NCBI GenBank assembly: GCA_017433295.1
Contig: JAFRHL010000028.1
Location: 1 to 32,572, forward strand
Length of the DNA stretch: 32,572 nt
From: Eubacterium sp.
GTDB taxonomy: Bacteria; Bacillota; Clostridia; Lachnospirales; Lachnospiraceae
Direction of reading: 5' to 3'
The notes under the pieces are model-generated. The model was not told the DNA's origin. It made no database searches and saw only the letters and a program-made list of their open reading frames with translations. Shown piece by piece: positions 9,389-16,944 of this stretch (position 1 is the stretch's first letter; each line of letters begins with the position of its first letter). Position numbers and translations under genes: made by a program.

Positions 9389-9548
9389 AGGATCATCAGA
9401 ATCTTGCTCTCTGCGTCGCTTAAGCTGCAATCTGCATGTATCAGGGTTTTTACGGAGATATCTATGTTAGAGACGTGAGGGATCTCATGCCGGAAGCAGG
9501 CATGAAGAGTACAGTTTTAAAGGTGTGTGGAATAAAGGAGTATCGGGT

Positions 9549-10220
9549 ATGGAAATCAAAAGCATTGAAAGTCTCGATTTTGGCTCATTGACATCTGAAG
9601 AAGCCGGTAATCTGGGGCTTAATGTCATATTTGTAGAGGATGACGGTACGTACAACTGGATTTACTGTCTGAAAATGTTTCAAAATCGTTCCATGTTAAA
9701 ATTTGTAATGAAGATCATTGCCATTATATACACGATAATAATAGTATTTATGCTTGTACTGGCAGGAGGGTCCGATGATATTCTCCTGATCCTTGGCATT
9801 TTGGGCCTGGTCTTTGTCGCTGTGATAGTGATCATCCTGTTTTCATTCTGGCTGGTAGATAAGATTTATAAAGGAAACTATATGCTCATTTATGAGATGA
9901 ATACCCGGGGGATCACATTTTCCCAGACCACAGATCAGGCACAGATGACCCGTGCGATAGCAGCAGCTTCAGCGGCGGCAAACGCGGCGGGCGGTAATGT
10001 CGGGGGAGTGGTTTCGGGAACCGGTCTGGCCATGAGACCCAATTCCTGGCAGGCAGAGTTTTCAAAAGTAAGATCTGTCAGGGGGAAGAGAAGTGACAAT
10101 CTGATATGGGTGAATACATTTCTGCAATATCTGATGGTTTACGTTCCGGATGATGCCTATGATTTTGTCTGGACCTACATTACCAGCCGATGTGTAAATG
10201 CAAAAATTACACCCTGCTAA
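9549..10220 (+). CDS. Hypothetical membrane protein with two central helices
   Basis: A 223-residue protein I do not recognise. The ATG at 9549 has AAAGGAG eight bases upstream; an in-frame start 24 bases earlier lacks a comparable site. A soluble N-terminal part of about 45 residues is followed by two adjacent hydrophobic helices (about 50-75 and 80-105), then a soluble C-terminal part. That part contains a small-residue stretch (AIAAASAAANAAGGNVGGVV) and the segment NLIWVNTFLQYLMVYVP. Such an arrangement resembles small bacterial PH-like or YcxB-like membrane proteins, but I cannot assign it. It precedes the LytTR/GHKL locus by about 200 bases and is separated from it by a promoter, so a functional link is unproven. 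Confidence 0.7.
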   Translation: MEIKSIESLDFGSLTSEEAGNLGLNVIFVEDDGTYNWIYCLKMFQNRSMLKFVMKIIAIIYTIIIVFMLVLAGGSDDILLILGILGLVFVAVIVIILFSFWLVDKIYKGNYMLIYEMNTRGITFSQTTDQAQMTRAIAAASAAANAAGGNVGGVVSGTGLAMRPNSWQAEFSKVRSVRGKRSDNLIWVNTFLQYLMVYVPDDAYDFVWTYITSRCVNAKITPC

Positions 10221-10291
10221 AAACAATCGGGATTGCTGAGGCGATTTGGAATGAAAGTATTTTCAGGCAGGAAAAGAATATTTTTAAGTGC

Positions 10292-10346
10292 TTGCATTTT
10301 AAGTCCATTAATAGTATAATCAGTTTTAAAACAATTATAGTATAAT
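10292..10346 (+). promoter_or_regulatory. Promoter of the LytTR/GHKL locus with duplicated -10 element
   Basis: TTGCAT (10292-10297), a 17-base spacer and TATAAT (10315-10320) make a near-consensus promoter. The ten bases ATAGTATAAT recur exactly at 10311-10320 and 10337-10346, giving a second possible -10 box 26 bases downstream, although its -35 region is weak. The leader to the start at 10425 is roughly 100 bases. Confidence 0.6.
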
Positions 10347-10424
10347 ATTAAAAATCACAATACAACAGAGATTTAATATTACAGGTTCTCTGGTGTTACC
10401 ATTGCTGGGGGATTGAGGGATTAT

Positions 10425-11135
10425 ATGGTACTTGCACTGGTAGATGATGACTGTACATGGTTGGAGAAGGCGGCAGGCATTCTTCAGGAGTGTGCGGACA
10501 GATTATCGATTACATTGGAGCTCCTGTGCTTTCAAAGCGGACGGGAGCTCCTTTCCTACGCTGAAAAACCGGTTAATGCTGCTTTTATAGATATTGAGCT
10601 GGAAGAGGAAAACGGGATAAAGCTCGCCTCGACCATAAACAGCCAGTGGCCTGAATGTCAGATTATCTATTGTACGAACTATGTACACTACGCCATAGAT
10701 GTCTATGGTACGAAGCATTCGTATTTTTTGACCAAGCCCAGGCTGGAGGAGAGTGTTGATGCCATTGTCAGGAAGCTGTATCAGATATGGTGTATGGAGA
10801 ATGAGCTGCTTTCCTTTCATGTGATAAAACTAGGTAAAACAGCCTTCAGGGTAAAGGATATCCTCTACTTTGAGCGTAAAACCAGGCAGACGACTTTAGT
10901 AACTACCCGGGGAAAGTATAATTTATCCGAGAAGATCACAGAGATCACAGATAGTCTGCCCGAGGGTGAATTTACCAGGTGCCATGCCTGTTTTACGGTG
11001 AACCTCTCCTGTATTGCCAGAAAGAACGGGAATTCCTATGAACTGGTCACCGGTGAATCCATTCCCATCAGTAAGAGTTTTTCAGATATGACCAGACGGG
11101 ATTACCTGAGCTGGTGCGCGGAGCAGATCGAGTGA
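10425..11135 (+). CDS. LytTR-family response regulator (AgrA/VirR type)
   Basis: A 236-residue cytoplasmic regulator. Residues 1-120 are a receiver: acidic DDD near the start (7-9), phospho-acceptor D56 in AAFIDIELEEENG, and conserved K104 in YFLTKP. Residues 130-236 are a LytTR DNA-binding domain (FRVKDILYFERKTRQTTLVTTRGKY, GEFTRCHACFTVNLSCIA). Proteins of this type bind paired direct repeats at promoters, often of peptide, virulence or cell-envelope genes. I chose the ATG at 10425, with GAGGG just upstream, over an in-frame TTG at 10413. A strong hairpin follows immediately, before the kinase gene. The target promoters cannot be read from this window; autoregulation through the upstream repeat is possible. 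Confidence 0.92.
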   Translation: MVLALVDDDCTWLEKAAGILQECADRLSITLELLCFQSGRELLSYAEKPVNAAFIDIELEEENGIKLASTINSQWPECQIIYCTNYVHYAIDVYGTKHSYFLTKPRLEESVDAIVRKLYQIWCMENELLSFHVIKLGKTAFRVKDILYFERKTRQTTLVTTRGKYNLSEKITEITDSLPEGEFTRCHACFTVNLSCIARKNGNSYELVTGESIPISKSFSDMTRRDYLSWCAEQIE

Positions 11136-11136
11136 G

Positions 11137-11180
11137 CTTTTATCAGCCGGGAGATTGTATCCCCGGCTGATAAAAGTTTT
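11137..11180 (+). terminator. Strong hairpin between regulator and kinase genes
   Basis: A perfect 15-bp stem (11137-11151 with 11162-11176, arms CTTTTATCAGCCGGG and its complement) has a 10-base loop and is followed by TTTT. It starts two bases after the regulator's stop codon. It should act as a partial intrinsic terminator or a transcript-stabilising hairpin that sets the kinase level below the regulator level. Confidence 0.7.
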
Positions 11181-11205
11181 CCGAGTCTTAAAAAAAGGGA
11201 GTGTC

Positions 11206-11988
11206 ATGACTGACTTTATAGGCCTGTTTTTGATTACTATCATAGCGGTAGTGCTGGTATTTTATATTAAGAGTCTCCGAAGGATGGAGGAGAGGAACCT
11301 GCGGCTGCAGGAGAATATCAATCTGGCCAGGCATTTTTTTGATGAAGTTCAGGAACATGCGGACAGTATCCGCCATTACCGTCATGACCTGAATAAGCAT
11401 ATGCGCATCCTGGAGGAGTTTCTTGAAAAAGGGAAGAAGTTTGACCACAGTGAGGAGTACCGGGAGCTGAGCTGCTCCTATCAGCGGATGCAAAAGGATG
11501 CGGCGGCCATGTATCAGAACGCTTACTGCGATAATAATATTATTAATGCCATCTGTGAGATCAACCAGAGGGAATGCCAAAAAAGGGACATTATTTTTGA
11601 AACGGATATTTCAGGTGACGAAAATGCCTGGAAAAAGCTGGACTGGATCAGCGAGTATCATCTGACAGGCATCCTTATGAATCTTCTGGATAATGCCAGG
11701 GAAGCCCAGCTGCGCCTTGAGCCCGGGGAAAGAAAGTTCATTTTTCTTTTGGTTCATCTGACGCCGGCTTCAGACATGACCCCGGAACGCTTGGATATAA
11801 CGGTAAGCAATACTGTACCCGGGGGAGTGAAACCGGACTTTCATACCGGGAAAGCAGATAAGGACCGGCATGGGCTGGGTCTTGATATCGCAGAAAAGTA
11901 TTGCGGGATCTATCATGGATGTTTGTCCTTTCAGCATGACCCGGAACGACACTGTCTTACTGTGGCTGCCACCCTCATTGGCAGCTGA
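11206..11988 (+). CDS. Short GHKL sensor histidine kinase, single membrane helix
   Basis: A 260-residue kinase of the AgrC/CitA-type GHKL group. It has one N-terminal helix (about 4-21), a coiled coil, and a phospho-acceptor motif RHYRHDLNKHM with H60. The ATP-binding part has an intact N box (ILMNLLDNAREA) and G box (RHGLGLDIAEKY). It has no extracytoplasmic sensor domain, so its input must come from another protein. The ATG at 11206 has AAGGGAG just upstream; an earlier in-frame TTG lies inside the hairpin and is rejected. It follows the response regulator, its probable substrate, and precedes the polytopic pseudokinase, its probable partner. A hairpin follows the stop codon. Confidence 0.9.
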   Translation: MTDFIGLFLITIIAVVLVFYIKSLRRMEERNLRLQENINLARHFFDEVQEHADSIRHYRHDLNKHMRILEEFLEKGKKFDHSEEYRELSCSYQRMQKDAAAMYQNAYCDNNIINAICEINQRECQKRDIIFETDISGDENAWKKLDWISEYHLTGILMNLLDNAREAQLRLEPGERKFIFLLVHLTPASDMTPERLDITVSNTVPGGVKPDFHTGKADKDRHGLGLDIAEKYCGIYHGCLSFQHDPERHCLTVAATLIGS

Positions 11989-11990
11989 CG

Positions 11991-12008
11991 CCGGCTTTTA
12001 GAAGCCGG
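11991..12008 (+). terminator. Small hairpin after the short kinase gene
   Basis: CCGGCTT (11991-11997) pairs with AAGCCGG (12002-12008) across a four-base loop, followed by GAGATTTTATT. The stem is short and the U tract poor, so it is probably a weak terminator or processing site within the operon. Confidence 0.4.
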
Positions 12009-12051
12009 GGAGATTTTATTGATAGATTTGCATCAGGGGGATCCTGCATAG

Positions 12052-13425
12052 ATGACAGCTTTTCTTTTAGATAACATCAGATCCTTATATCTAACCTTCT
12101 TTGGCTCCCTGATGATGTTTTTTGTTTTGACTAAGACCGCAGGCTGCAGGTATTCAAAGAAGATCACCTGTTTTGTCTGGATGCTGGTCTGGCTTTTTCG
12201 CTATTCTTTTTATTCTCTTTATATGGCAAATTATCTGGCGGGATTGTACCAGGGTCAGGAATGGTTTTCAAACCTGGTGCTTTTTTTGAATGCGGCAAAT
12301 TTGTGGATGTGTATGATCCTGATAGCTTTTCTTTTTAAGGGACGGCTACGGAAAAACATGGTCACGGTGGCAGTATTTGAGATGACCTATGCGGTCTTAA
12401 CAATGATTCCCCATTTACTGTATTCATTTTTTGTCCATGGCAGGGCTACGGCACCATTAATGAATGATATCAATATAATGGATATTATTATGCCGGTTTA
12501 TACGGGGGTCATTCTATGGGCCTTTTTATATTATGGCGATTCATATTTGAAAAGATATGCCGGGTGGAACAGCAGCCACCCAGTCATGGTTAATTTATTC
12601 CTTTTTTTGTATCTTACAACAGCTTTGATCGGCAACTTCGACTATGTACAAACCAGAGGGAATATGGGTTTTGTCCTGTATGTTGTTTTGATAATGATGG
12701 TTTTTGTCTACTTTATTTACGATTATCTCTATACCGAAAGGGAGAAGGAGAAAAAACGCTATCTTGAGCTTGTTTACAGGGAAAAGGCTTTAAAGAACCA
12801 CTATGAAAGAGTCAGGGAGCAGGCAGACAAGATCAGGCTTTATAACCGGGAAATCCGGGATAATATGGATGCCCTGCTAAAAAAGATATCTGACTCTGAA
12901 GGGAATAATGGGGAGGGGTCCGGTGAGTCATCAGAGGAAACCGCTGCTTATGAAGACAATATTAATTCGATGGTATCAGGCTATTTTAAGATTCTCAAAG
13001 AGCATTATCAGGAGCTGTCTTTCCGCTCCTGGTGTGATGACCCATTGATGGACCATCTATTAAGGACTTATGATGGTTATTTCAAAGATAAAGGGATAGA
13101 AGCCGTATTCTGTTTTCAGGATTATCGGACGCCTCTGGGAGTATCCGGACAGGAAGTGGAACAGATACTCATGTGGATGCTGGACTGGGCAGTGGCTCAC
13201 CTGAATAAACAGAGCCGGGCAGACCGTACCGGACTGGTCCTGCAGGGAGGCGTTGTGAGGGAGGAACTTATTCTTTCCTGCCATCTTACAGGCGCCGATG
13301 GAAAAATATCAAAGAACCGGAGCATCAGGAGGCTGCTTAAGAAGGTGAACGGAGATATAAGTATTATTTCCGATGAAAATGTCAACAAAGTCCTGATCGG
13401 GATCCCCATAGGAACTGAAGAATAA
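12052..13425 (+). CDS. Polytopic AgrC-like GHKL pseudokinase
   Basis: A 457-residue protein with about seven membrane helices (residues 8-228), a coiled coil (229-265) and a C-terminal region laid out like an AgrC kinase but stripped of its catalytic residues. At the dimerisation helix the family motif RHDIKNHLDAL is replaced by NREIRDNMDAL (265-275), so the phospho-acceptor histidine is R266. At the ATP-binding N box, NLLDNA is replaced by WMLDWA (375-380), losing both asparagines, and no GLGL motif is present. It cannot plausibly autophosphorylate. Lying directly after a short active kinase that lacks a sensor, it is best read as a signal-sensing partner that controls that kinase by heterodimerisation; this is inference. 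AGGGGG lies about 11 bases before the ATG. The membrane part does not identify the signal. Confidence 0.85.
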   Translation: MTAFLLDNIRSLYLTFFGSLMMFFVLTKTAGCRYSKKITCFVWMLVWLFRYSFYSLYMANYLAGLYQGQEWFSNLVLFLNAANLWMCMILIAFLFKGRLRKNMVTVAVFEMTYAVLTMIPHLLYSFFVHGRATAPLMNDINIMDIIMPVYTGVILWAFLYYGDSYLKRYAGWNSSHPVMVNLFLFLYLTTALIGNFDYVQTRGNMGFVLYVVLIMMVFVYFIYDYLYTEREKEKKRYLELVYREKALKNHYERVREQADKIRLYNREIRDNMDALLKKISDSEGNNGEGSGESSEETAAYEDNINSMVSGYFKILKEHYQELSFRSWCDDPLMDHLLRTYDGYFKDKGIEAVFCFQDYRTPLGVSGQEVEQILMWMLDWAVAHLNKQSRADRTGLVLQGGVVREELILSCHLTGADGKISKNRSIRRLLKKVNGDISIISDENVNKVLIGIPIGTEE

Positions 13426-13432
13426 CTTTTCC

Positions 13433-13460
13433 TTGATTTCCCCTCGCTTTCATGTATAAT
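13433..13460 (+). promoter_or_regulatory. Promoter of uraA
   Basis: TTGATT (13433-13438), a 16-base spacer and TATAAT (13455-13460), preceded directly by TG, form a good sigma-A promoter. It gives a leader of about 115 bases before uraA. Confidence 0.7.
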
Positions 13461-13462
13461 AT

Positions 13463-13511
13463 GATATCAGAGTTGCGAAAGCTGCATCACAGCGAAGCAA
13501 TCCGTGATATC
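13463..13511 (+). promoter_or_regulatory. Nested inverted repeats in the uraA leader
   Basis: Three nested complementary pairs lie at the start of the transcript: GATATCA/TGATATC (13463-13469, 13505-13511), TTGC/GCAA (13473-13476, 13497-13500) and GCTG/CAGC (13481-13484, 13490-13493) around a five-base loop. GAAA and GAA face each other in the inner internal loop. The outermost left arm overlaps the expected start of transcription, so only the inner pairs are sure to be in the RNA. I do not recognise a known riboswitch or a PyrR site. Confidence 0.45.
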
Positions 13512-13553
13512 TTATGGCTCCGATTTTAATAATTCAGCCTGAAACTTTATCAA

Positions 13554-13569
13554 TTCTTTAATTAAAGAA
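13554..13569. promoter_or_regulatory. 16-bp perfect palindrome before the uraA ribosome binding site
   Basis: TTCTTTAATTAAAGAA reads the same on both strands and abuts the AGAGGG ribosome binding site of uraA. It is an operator candidate or a weak hairpin that could shade the ribosome binding site; it is A/T-rich, so chance is possible. Confidence 0.4.
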
Positions 13570-13580
13570 AAGAGGGAATT

Positions 13581-14984
13581 ATGAACGAAAGAGATAATGC
13601 TATCCGGGATGCGAAGGTCCTGGGTATTCCCAAGCTGCTGCTTTTGGGACTGCAGCACATGTTTGCCATGTTTGGCGCTACCATTCTTGTACCTATTCTT
13701 GTTAATTCTTACTTCAACGGAGAAGGCCTTTCTATTCAGGTTACTCTCATCTGTGCCGGTCTTGGTACTCTTTTATTCCATTTATGTTCAAAGTTTAAAG
13801 TGCCTGCTTTCCTGGGATCTTCCTTTGCCTATCTGGGAGGATTTGCAACGGTTGCCAACCTGAACGCAGGAAAATACGCGGATATGACCATGGGTGAGAA
13901 GCTTCCCTATGCCTGCGGAGGTATTGTGGTGGCAGGTCTTATGTATCTGGTTCTTGCCGGTGTAGTGAAGGTCGTGGGAATCAGAAGGGTCATGAAGTAT
14001 CTTCCTCCGGTGGTGACAGGCCCCATCATCATCTGCATCGGCTTAAGCCTTGCTCCCTCCGCCATAGGGAATGCATCCACCAACTGGCCCCTGGCCCTGA
14101 TTGCCCTGGCAGTAGTTGTCATTTTCAATATCTGGGGAAAGGGAATGTTTAAGATCATCCCTATCTTAATGGGAGTTGTTATTTCCTATATGGCAGCCCT
14201 GGTTATGAATGCCGCGGGAATGACCAATGCAGACGGTTCATCCATTCTTGTTTTTGAAGGGATGAAAGCCGCTAAGCTGATCGGCCTTCCTCCTTTCCAG
14301 ATCTGCAAGTTTGATATTACGGCGATTCTTGTCATGGCCCCCATCGCCATAGCCTCCATGATGGAGCATATCGGTGATATCAGTGCTATTTCCGCCACAG
14401 TAGGAGAGAATTTTATTCAGGATCCCGGTTTGCACCGGACTTTGATGGGTGACGGACTGGCCACGGCTTTCGCCGGATTATTCGGGGGTCCTGCCAATAC
14501 CACTTATGGAGAAAATACCGGTGTTCTGGAGCTTTCCCATGTTTATGATCCCATGGTAGTCCGTCTGGCTGCCTGCTTTGCGGTGGTTTTAAGCTTTTTC
14601 CCGAAAATTGCCGAGTTGATCGGTTCCATGCCTTCTGCCATAGTCGGTGGCATCAGCTTTATCCTTTATGGTATGATTTCCGCCATCGGTGTCAGAAATG
14701 TGGTGGAAAACCAGGTGGACTTTACAAAATCGAGAAATCTGATCATCGCCGCGGTCATTCTGGTGTGCGGTCTTGGTTTCTCGGACGGACTTACCTTTAC
14801 CCTCGGAACCACCAGTATAACACTTACAAGCCTTGCCATCGCTGCCATCGCCGGCATTGTTCTTAATGCGGTCCTCCCGGGGAATGATTACGAGTTTGGT
14901 GCGAACCCGGCGGGAGATATCAGCCGGGGTGTTGGTGTGAACCCGCAGAATTCTGATGTGACCGGGAAGAAGAAAAAGAAATGA
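13581..14984 (+). CDS. uraA: Uracil permease (NCS2 family)
   Basis: A 467-residue membrane transporter that imports uracil, usually with protons. It shows the NCS2 hallmarks: LGLQHMFAMFGATILVP in helix 1, GSSFAYLGGF in the region of helix 3, the substrate-site motif EHIGDI near residue 262, and PANTTYGENTGVL, which is typical of uracil rather than xanthine or urate carriers. Length is slightly above E. coli UraA (429), mainly because of a hydrophilic C-terminal tail ending in a lysine run. AAGAGGG precedes the ATG. The upp gene downstream converts the imported uracil to UMP, so the two form a salvage pair, though upp seems to have a promoter of its own. Confidence 0.94.
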   Translation: MNERDNAIRDAKVLGIPKLLLLGLQHMFAMFGATILVPILVNSYFNGEGLSIQVTLICAGLGTLLFHLCSKFKVPAFLGSSFAYLGGFATVANLNAGKYADMTMGEKLPYACGGIVVAGLMYLVLAGVVKVVGIRRVMKYLPPVVTGPIIICIGLSLAPSAIGNASTNWPLALIALAVVVIFNIWGKGMFKIIPILMGVVISYMAALVMNAAGMTNADGSSILVFEGMKAAKLIGLPPFQICKFDITAILVMAPIAIASMMEHIGDISAISATVGENFIQDPGLHRTLMGDGLATAFAGLFGGPANTTYGENTGVLELSHVYDPMVVRLAACFAVVLSFFPKIAELIGSMPSAIVGGISFILYGMISAIGVRNVVENQVDFTKSRNLIIAAVILVCGLGFSDGLTFTLGTTSITLTSLAIAAIAGIVLNAVLPGNDYEFGANPAGDISRGVGVNPQNSDVTGKKKKK

Positions 14985-14997
14985 GATGAAAAAACTA

Positions 14998-15058
14998 TCG
15001 ACAAGAACTGCAGATAATTATATATTAATAGTAGAAACTTTGCCTTTAAGCCGGCTTA
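14998..15058 (+). promoter_or_regulatory. Putative upp promoter with downstream palindrome
   Basis: TCGACA (14998-15003), a 17-base spacer and TATATT (15021-15026) form a moderate promoter. The 12-base perfect palindrome TAAGCCGGCTTA at 15047-15058 lies in the resulting leader, about 75 bases before the upp start. upp could also be reached by read-through from uraA, since I see no terminator between them. Confidence 0.45.
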
Positions 15059-15134
15059 TAACTCACAGGATATGCAGGCAAATGTAATGTTAGCACAGAT
15101 GATACAAATTTCTATGATACAAAAGGAGGACAAT

Positions 15135-15773
15135 ATGGAAAAACTGGATAACGTTATTGAGATGACTCATCCCCTGATTCAGCATAAGATTTCACTGCTC
15201 CGGGATAAAAATACCGGTACCAATGAGTTTCGCGCGATCGTAGAAGAAATTGCCATGCTTATGGGATATGAAGCCCTTTCTGATCTTCCTTTAGAAGATA
15301 CAGAGGTGGAGACTCCCATTGAAAAGTGTATGACACCGGTGATAGCCGGAAGAAAGTTTGCGGTTGTTCCTATCCTTCGAGCCGGTCTGGGAATGGTCAG
15401 TGGAATTCTGGCGCTTGTTCCTGCCGCCAAGGTCGGTCATATCGGACTTTACCGTGATGAGGAGACCCATGAGCCCCATGAATATTACTGTAAGCTGCCA
15501 AATCCCATTGATGAGAGGCTGATCGTGGTGACAGACCCCATGCTGGCAACGGGCGGTTCCGCCGTGGCTGCTGTGAATTTCATCAAGGAGCATGGTGGAA
15601 AGAAGATCAAGTTTATGTCCATTATTGCTGCTCCTGAAGGTATCCGCAGGCTTCATGAAGCCCATCCGGATGTGCAGCTTTATGTAGGACATATCGACAG
15701 AGAACTCAATGCCGATGCCTATATCTGCCCGGGTCTCGGGGATGCCGGAGACAGGATTTTCGGAACCAAATAA
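15135..15773 (+). CDS. upp: Uracil phosphoribosyltransferase
   Basis: A 212-residue cytoplasmic enzyme that joins uracil and PRPP to give UMP and pyrophosphate. The PRPP loop is [10 protein letters not shown] and the C-terminal uracil-binding loop is [14 protein letters not shown], both fully typical; [10 protein letters not shown] is also conserved. Length matches the family (about 209). The ATG at 15135 has a very strong AAAGGAGG seven bases upstream. An in-frame ATG 63 bases earlier would add an atypical N-terminus and is rejected. It works with the uracil permease just upstream. A strong terminator follows. Confidence 0.97.
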   Translation: MEKLDNVIEMTHPLIQHKISLLRDKNTGTNEFRAIVEEIAMLMGYEALSDLPLEDTEVETPIEKCMTPVIAGRKFAVVPILRAGLGMVSGILALVPAAKVGHIGLYRDEETHEPHEYYCKLPNPIDERLIVVTDPMLATGGSAVAAVNFIKEHGGKKIKFMSIIAAPEGIRRLHEAHPDVQLYVGHIDRELNADAYICPGLGDAGDRIFGTK

Positions 15774-15789
15774 ATATTTGATACAAAAT

Positions 15790-15822
15790 CGGGAGGGGGC
15801 AGATACATGCGGCCCCCTCCCG
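15790..15822 (+). terminator. Intrinsic terminator after upp
   Basis: An 11-bp GC-rich stem, CGGGAGGGGGC (15790-15800) with its complement at 15812-15822, 11-base loop, followed by GCGTTTGTTT. The converging SDR gene ends at 15853 on the other strand, so the hairpin may serve both directions. Confidence 0.85.
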
Positions 15823-15852
15823 GCGTTTGTTTAAAATGTTTAATAGAAAAGA

Positions 15853-16908
15853 TCACAATTCCCGCAATATTCCGATCGTCCGGGTCAGGCCCGCCTTTAT
15901 ATCGTATCGCGGCTGCCAGCCCAGTTCTTTAAGCTTGCTGCCGTCAAGGCGGGCTTTTGTGGCGGTGCTGTAGCCGGCGGCTTCCACTGCGTCGGGAAGT
16001 TCAAAGACTACTTTCTTCCCTGCCACTTCAGCAATGATCGCCGCCAGATCTTTCAGCATGATGTCAGATGCCTCATCAGCAATATTGTAGGCTTCTCCGC
16101 TGACTCCGTTAAGAAGAACCGTTAGAAGGCCGCTGACAGCGTCTGCCACGTAGGTATAGCTATAATACTGGGTTCCTGCAGACTTCAGGACGATATCCTC
16201 ACCGGCGACTCCTTTCCGGATAGACTGGCTGATGGCCTTGGTATCGCTCATCAGCATGGTGGGCCCGTAGGAACGGGTGAGCCTCGGTATCACCACATCA
16301 AGCTTCTTCTGGGCCATGTAGGCCTGGCAGAGGGCTTCTCCGCAGCGCTTGCTCTCCGGGTAGCCGGCCCGCATGGTATTGCAGTTGATGTATCCGCAGT
16401 AATCCTCAGTAAACATCTCAACATCACCCCGGTTTTCTCCGTAGATCTCATTGGAGGAGGCGAAAGCAAACCGGGTGGCGTTATGGGCACAGGCAAAGTC
16501 CAGCATGTTGTAAAGGCCGATGATATTGGTGGTGATGGTGCCGATGGGATCGGTGGAATACTGCATGGGATGGGTATTCGAGGCCAGGTGGAGGATGTAA
16601 TCCACTGTGCCCAGGTCATCCCGGATAAAGGGCTTGTTTATATCATAGCTGATAAACTTAAGGAAAGGATCTTCCTTCCACCTGCTGAATCTTGCCGCGG
16701 CTCTTTGGGCGTTGCGGCTGAGAGCATAGACAGTACAGGAGAGTTCTTCCTGATTCTTAAGCATCAGCACATCCGTAAGAAAGCTTCCCACAAGACCGGT
16801 GGCTCCGGAGATCAGGATGGACCTGCCTTCAAGCTTGTCCCAGGGAAGGGGAAGGTTCATTACATACTTAAGGTCGTCCATATATTGTGAATTATTATAT
16901 AAATCCAT
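15853..16908 (-). CDS. NAD-dependent epimerase/dehydratase (extended SDR)
   Basis: A 351-residue extended short-chain dehydrogenase. The Rossmann motif GATGLVGS lies at 35-42. A DYILHLAS strand, FASSNEIYG with the catalytic serine, and YPESKRCGE holding the YxxxK pair follow in the expected order. Such enzymes remodel nucleotide-activated sugars for surface glycans; the exact sugar is not readable. I chose the ATG at 16908, seven bases from GAGGA, over the ATG at 16914, which overlaps the ribosome binding site. It is 36 bases downstream of the cytidylyltransferase gene on the same strand. That pairing suggests a CDP-linked sugar or alditol for wall or capsule polymers, but the rest of such a cluster is not here. 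Confidence 0.88.
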   Translation of the reverse strand: MDLYNNSQYMDDLKYVMNLPLPWDKLEGRSILISGATGLVGSFLTDVLMLKNQEELSCTVYALSRNAQRAAARFSRWKEDPFLKFISYDINKPFIRDDLGTVDYILHLASNTHPMQYSTDPIGTITTNIIGLYNMLDFACAHNATRFAFASSNEIYGENRGDVEMFTEDYCGYINCNTMRAGYPESKRCGEALCQAYMAQKKLDVVIPRLTRSYGPTMLMSDTKAISQSIRKGVAGEDIVLKSAGTQYYSYTYVADAVSGLLTVLLNGVSGEAYNIADEASDIMLKDLAAIIAEVAGKKVVFELPDAVEAAGYSTATKARLDGSKLKELGWQPRYDIKAGLTRTIGILREL

Positions 16909-16944
16909 ATTCATTTCCTCATTTCAGCATGTTATCCATTTTAT

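Noticed and set aside
9487-9505. Hairpin CATGCC/GGCATG as a terminator or regulatory RNA.
   Set aside because: Only six pairs, with no U tract and no gene end nearby; chance cannot be excluded.
13461-13580. Purine riboswitch or PyrR attenuator before uraA.
   Set aside because: No conserved purine-aptamer loops, no PyrR binding loop and no terminator hairpin with a U tract in the leader.
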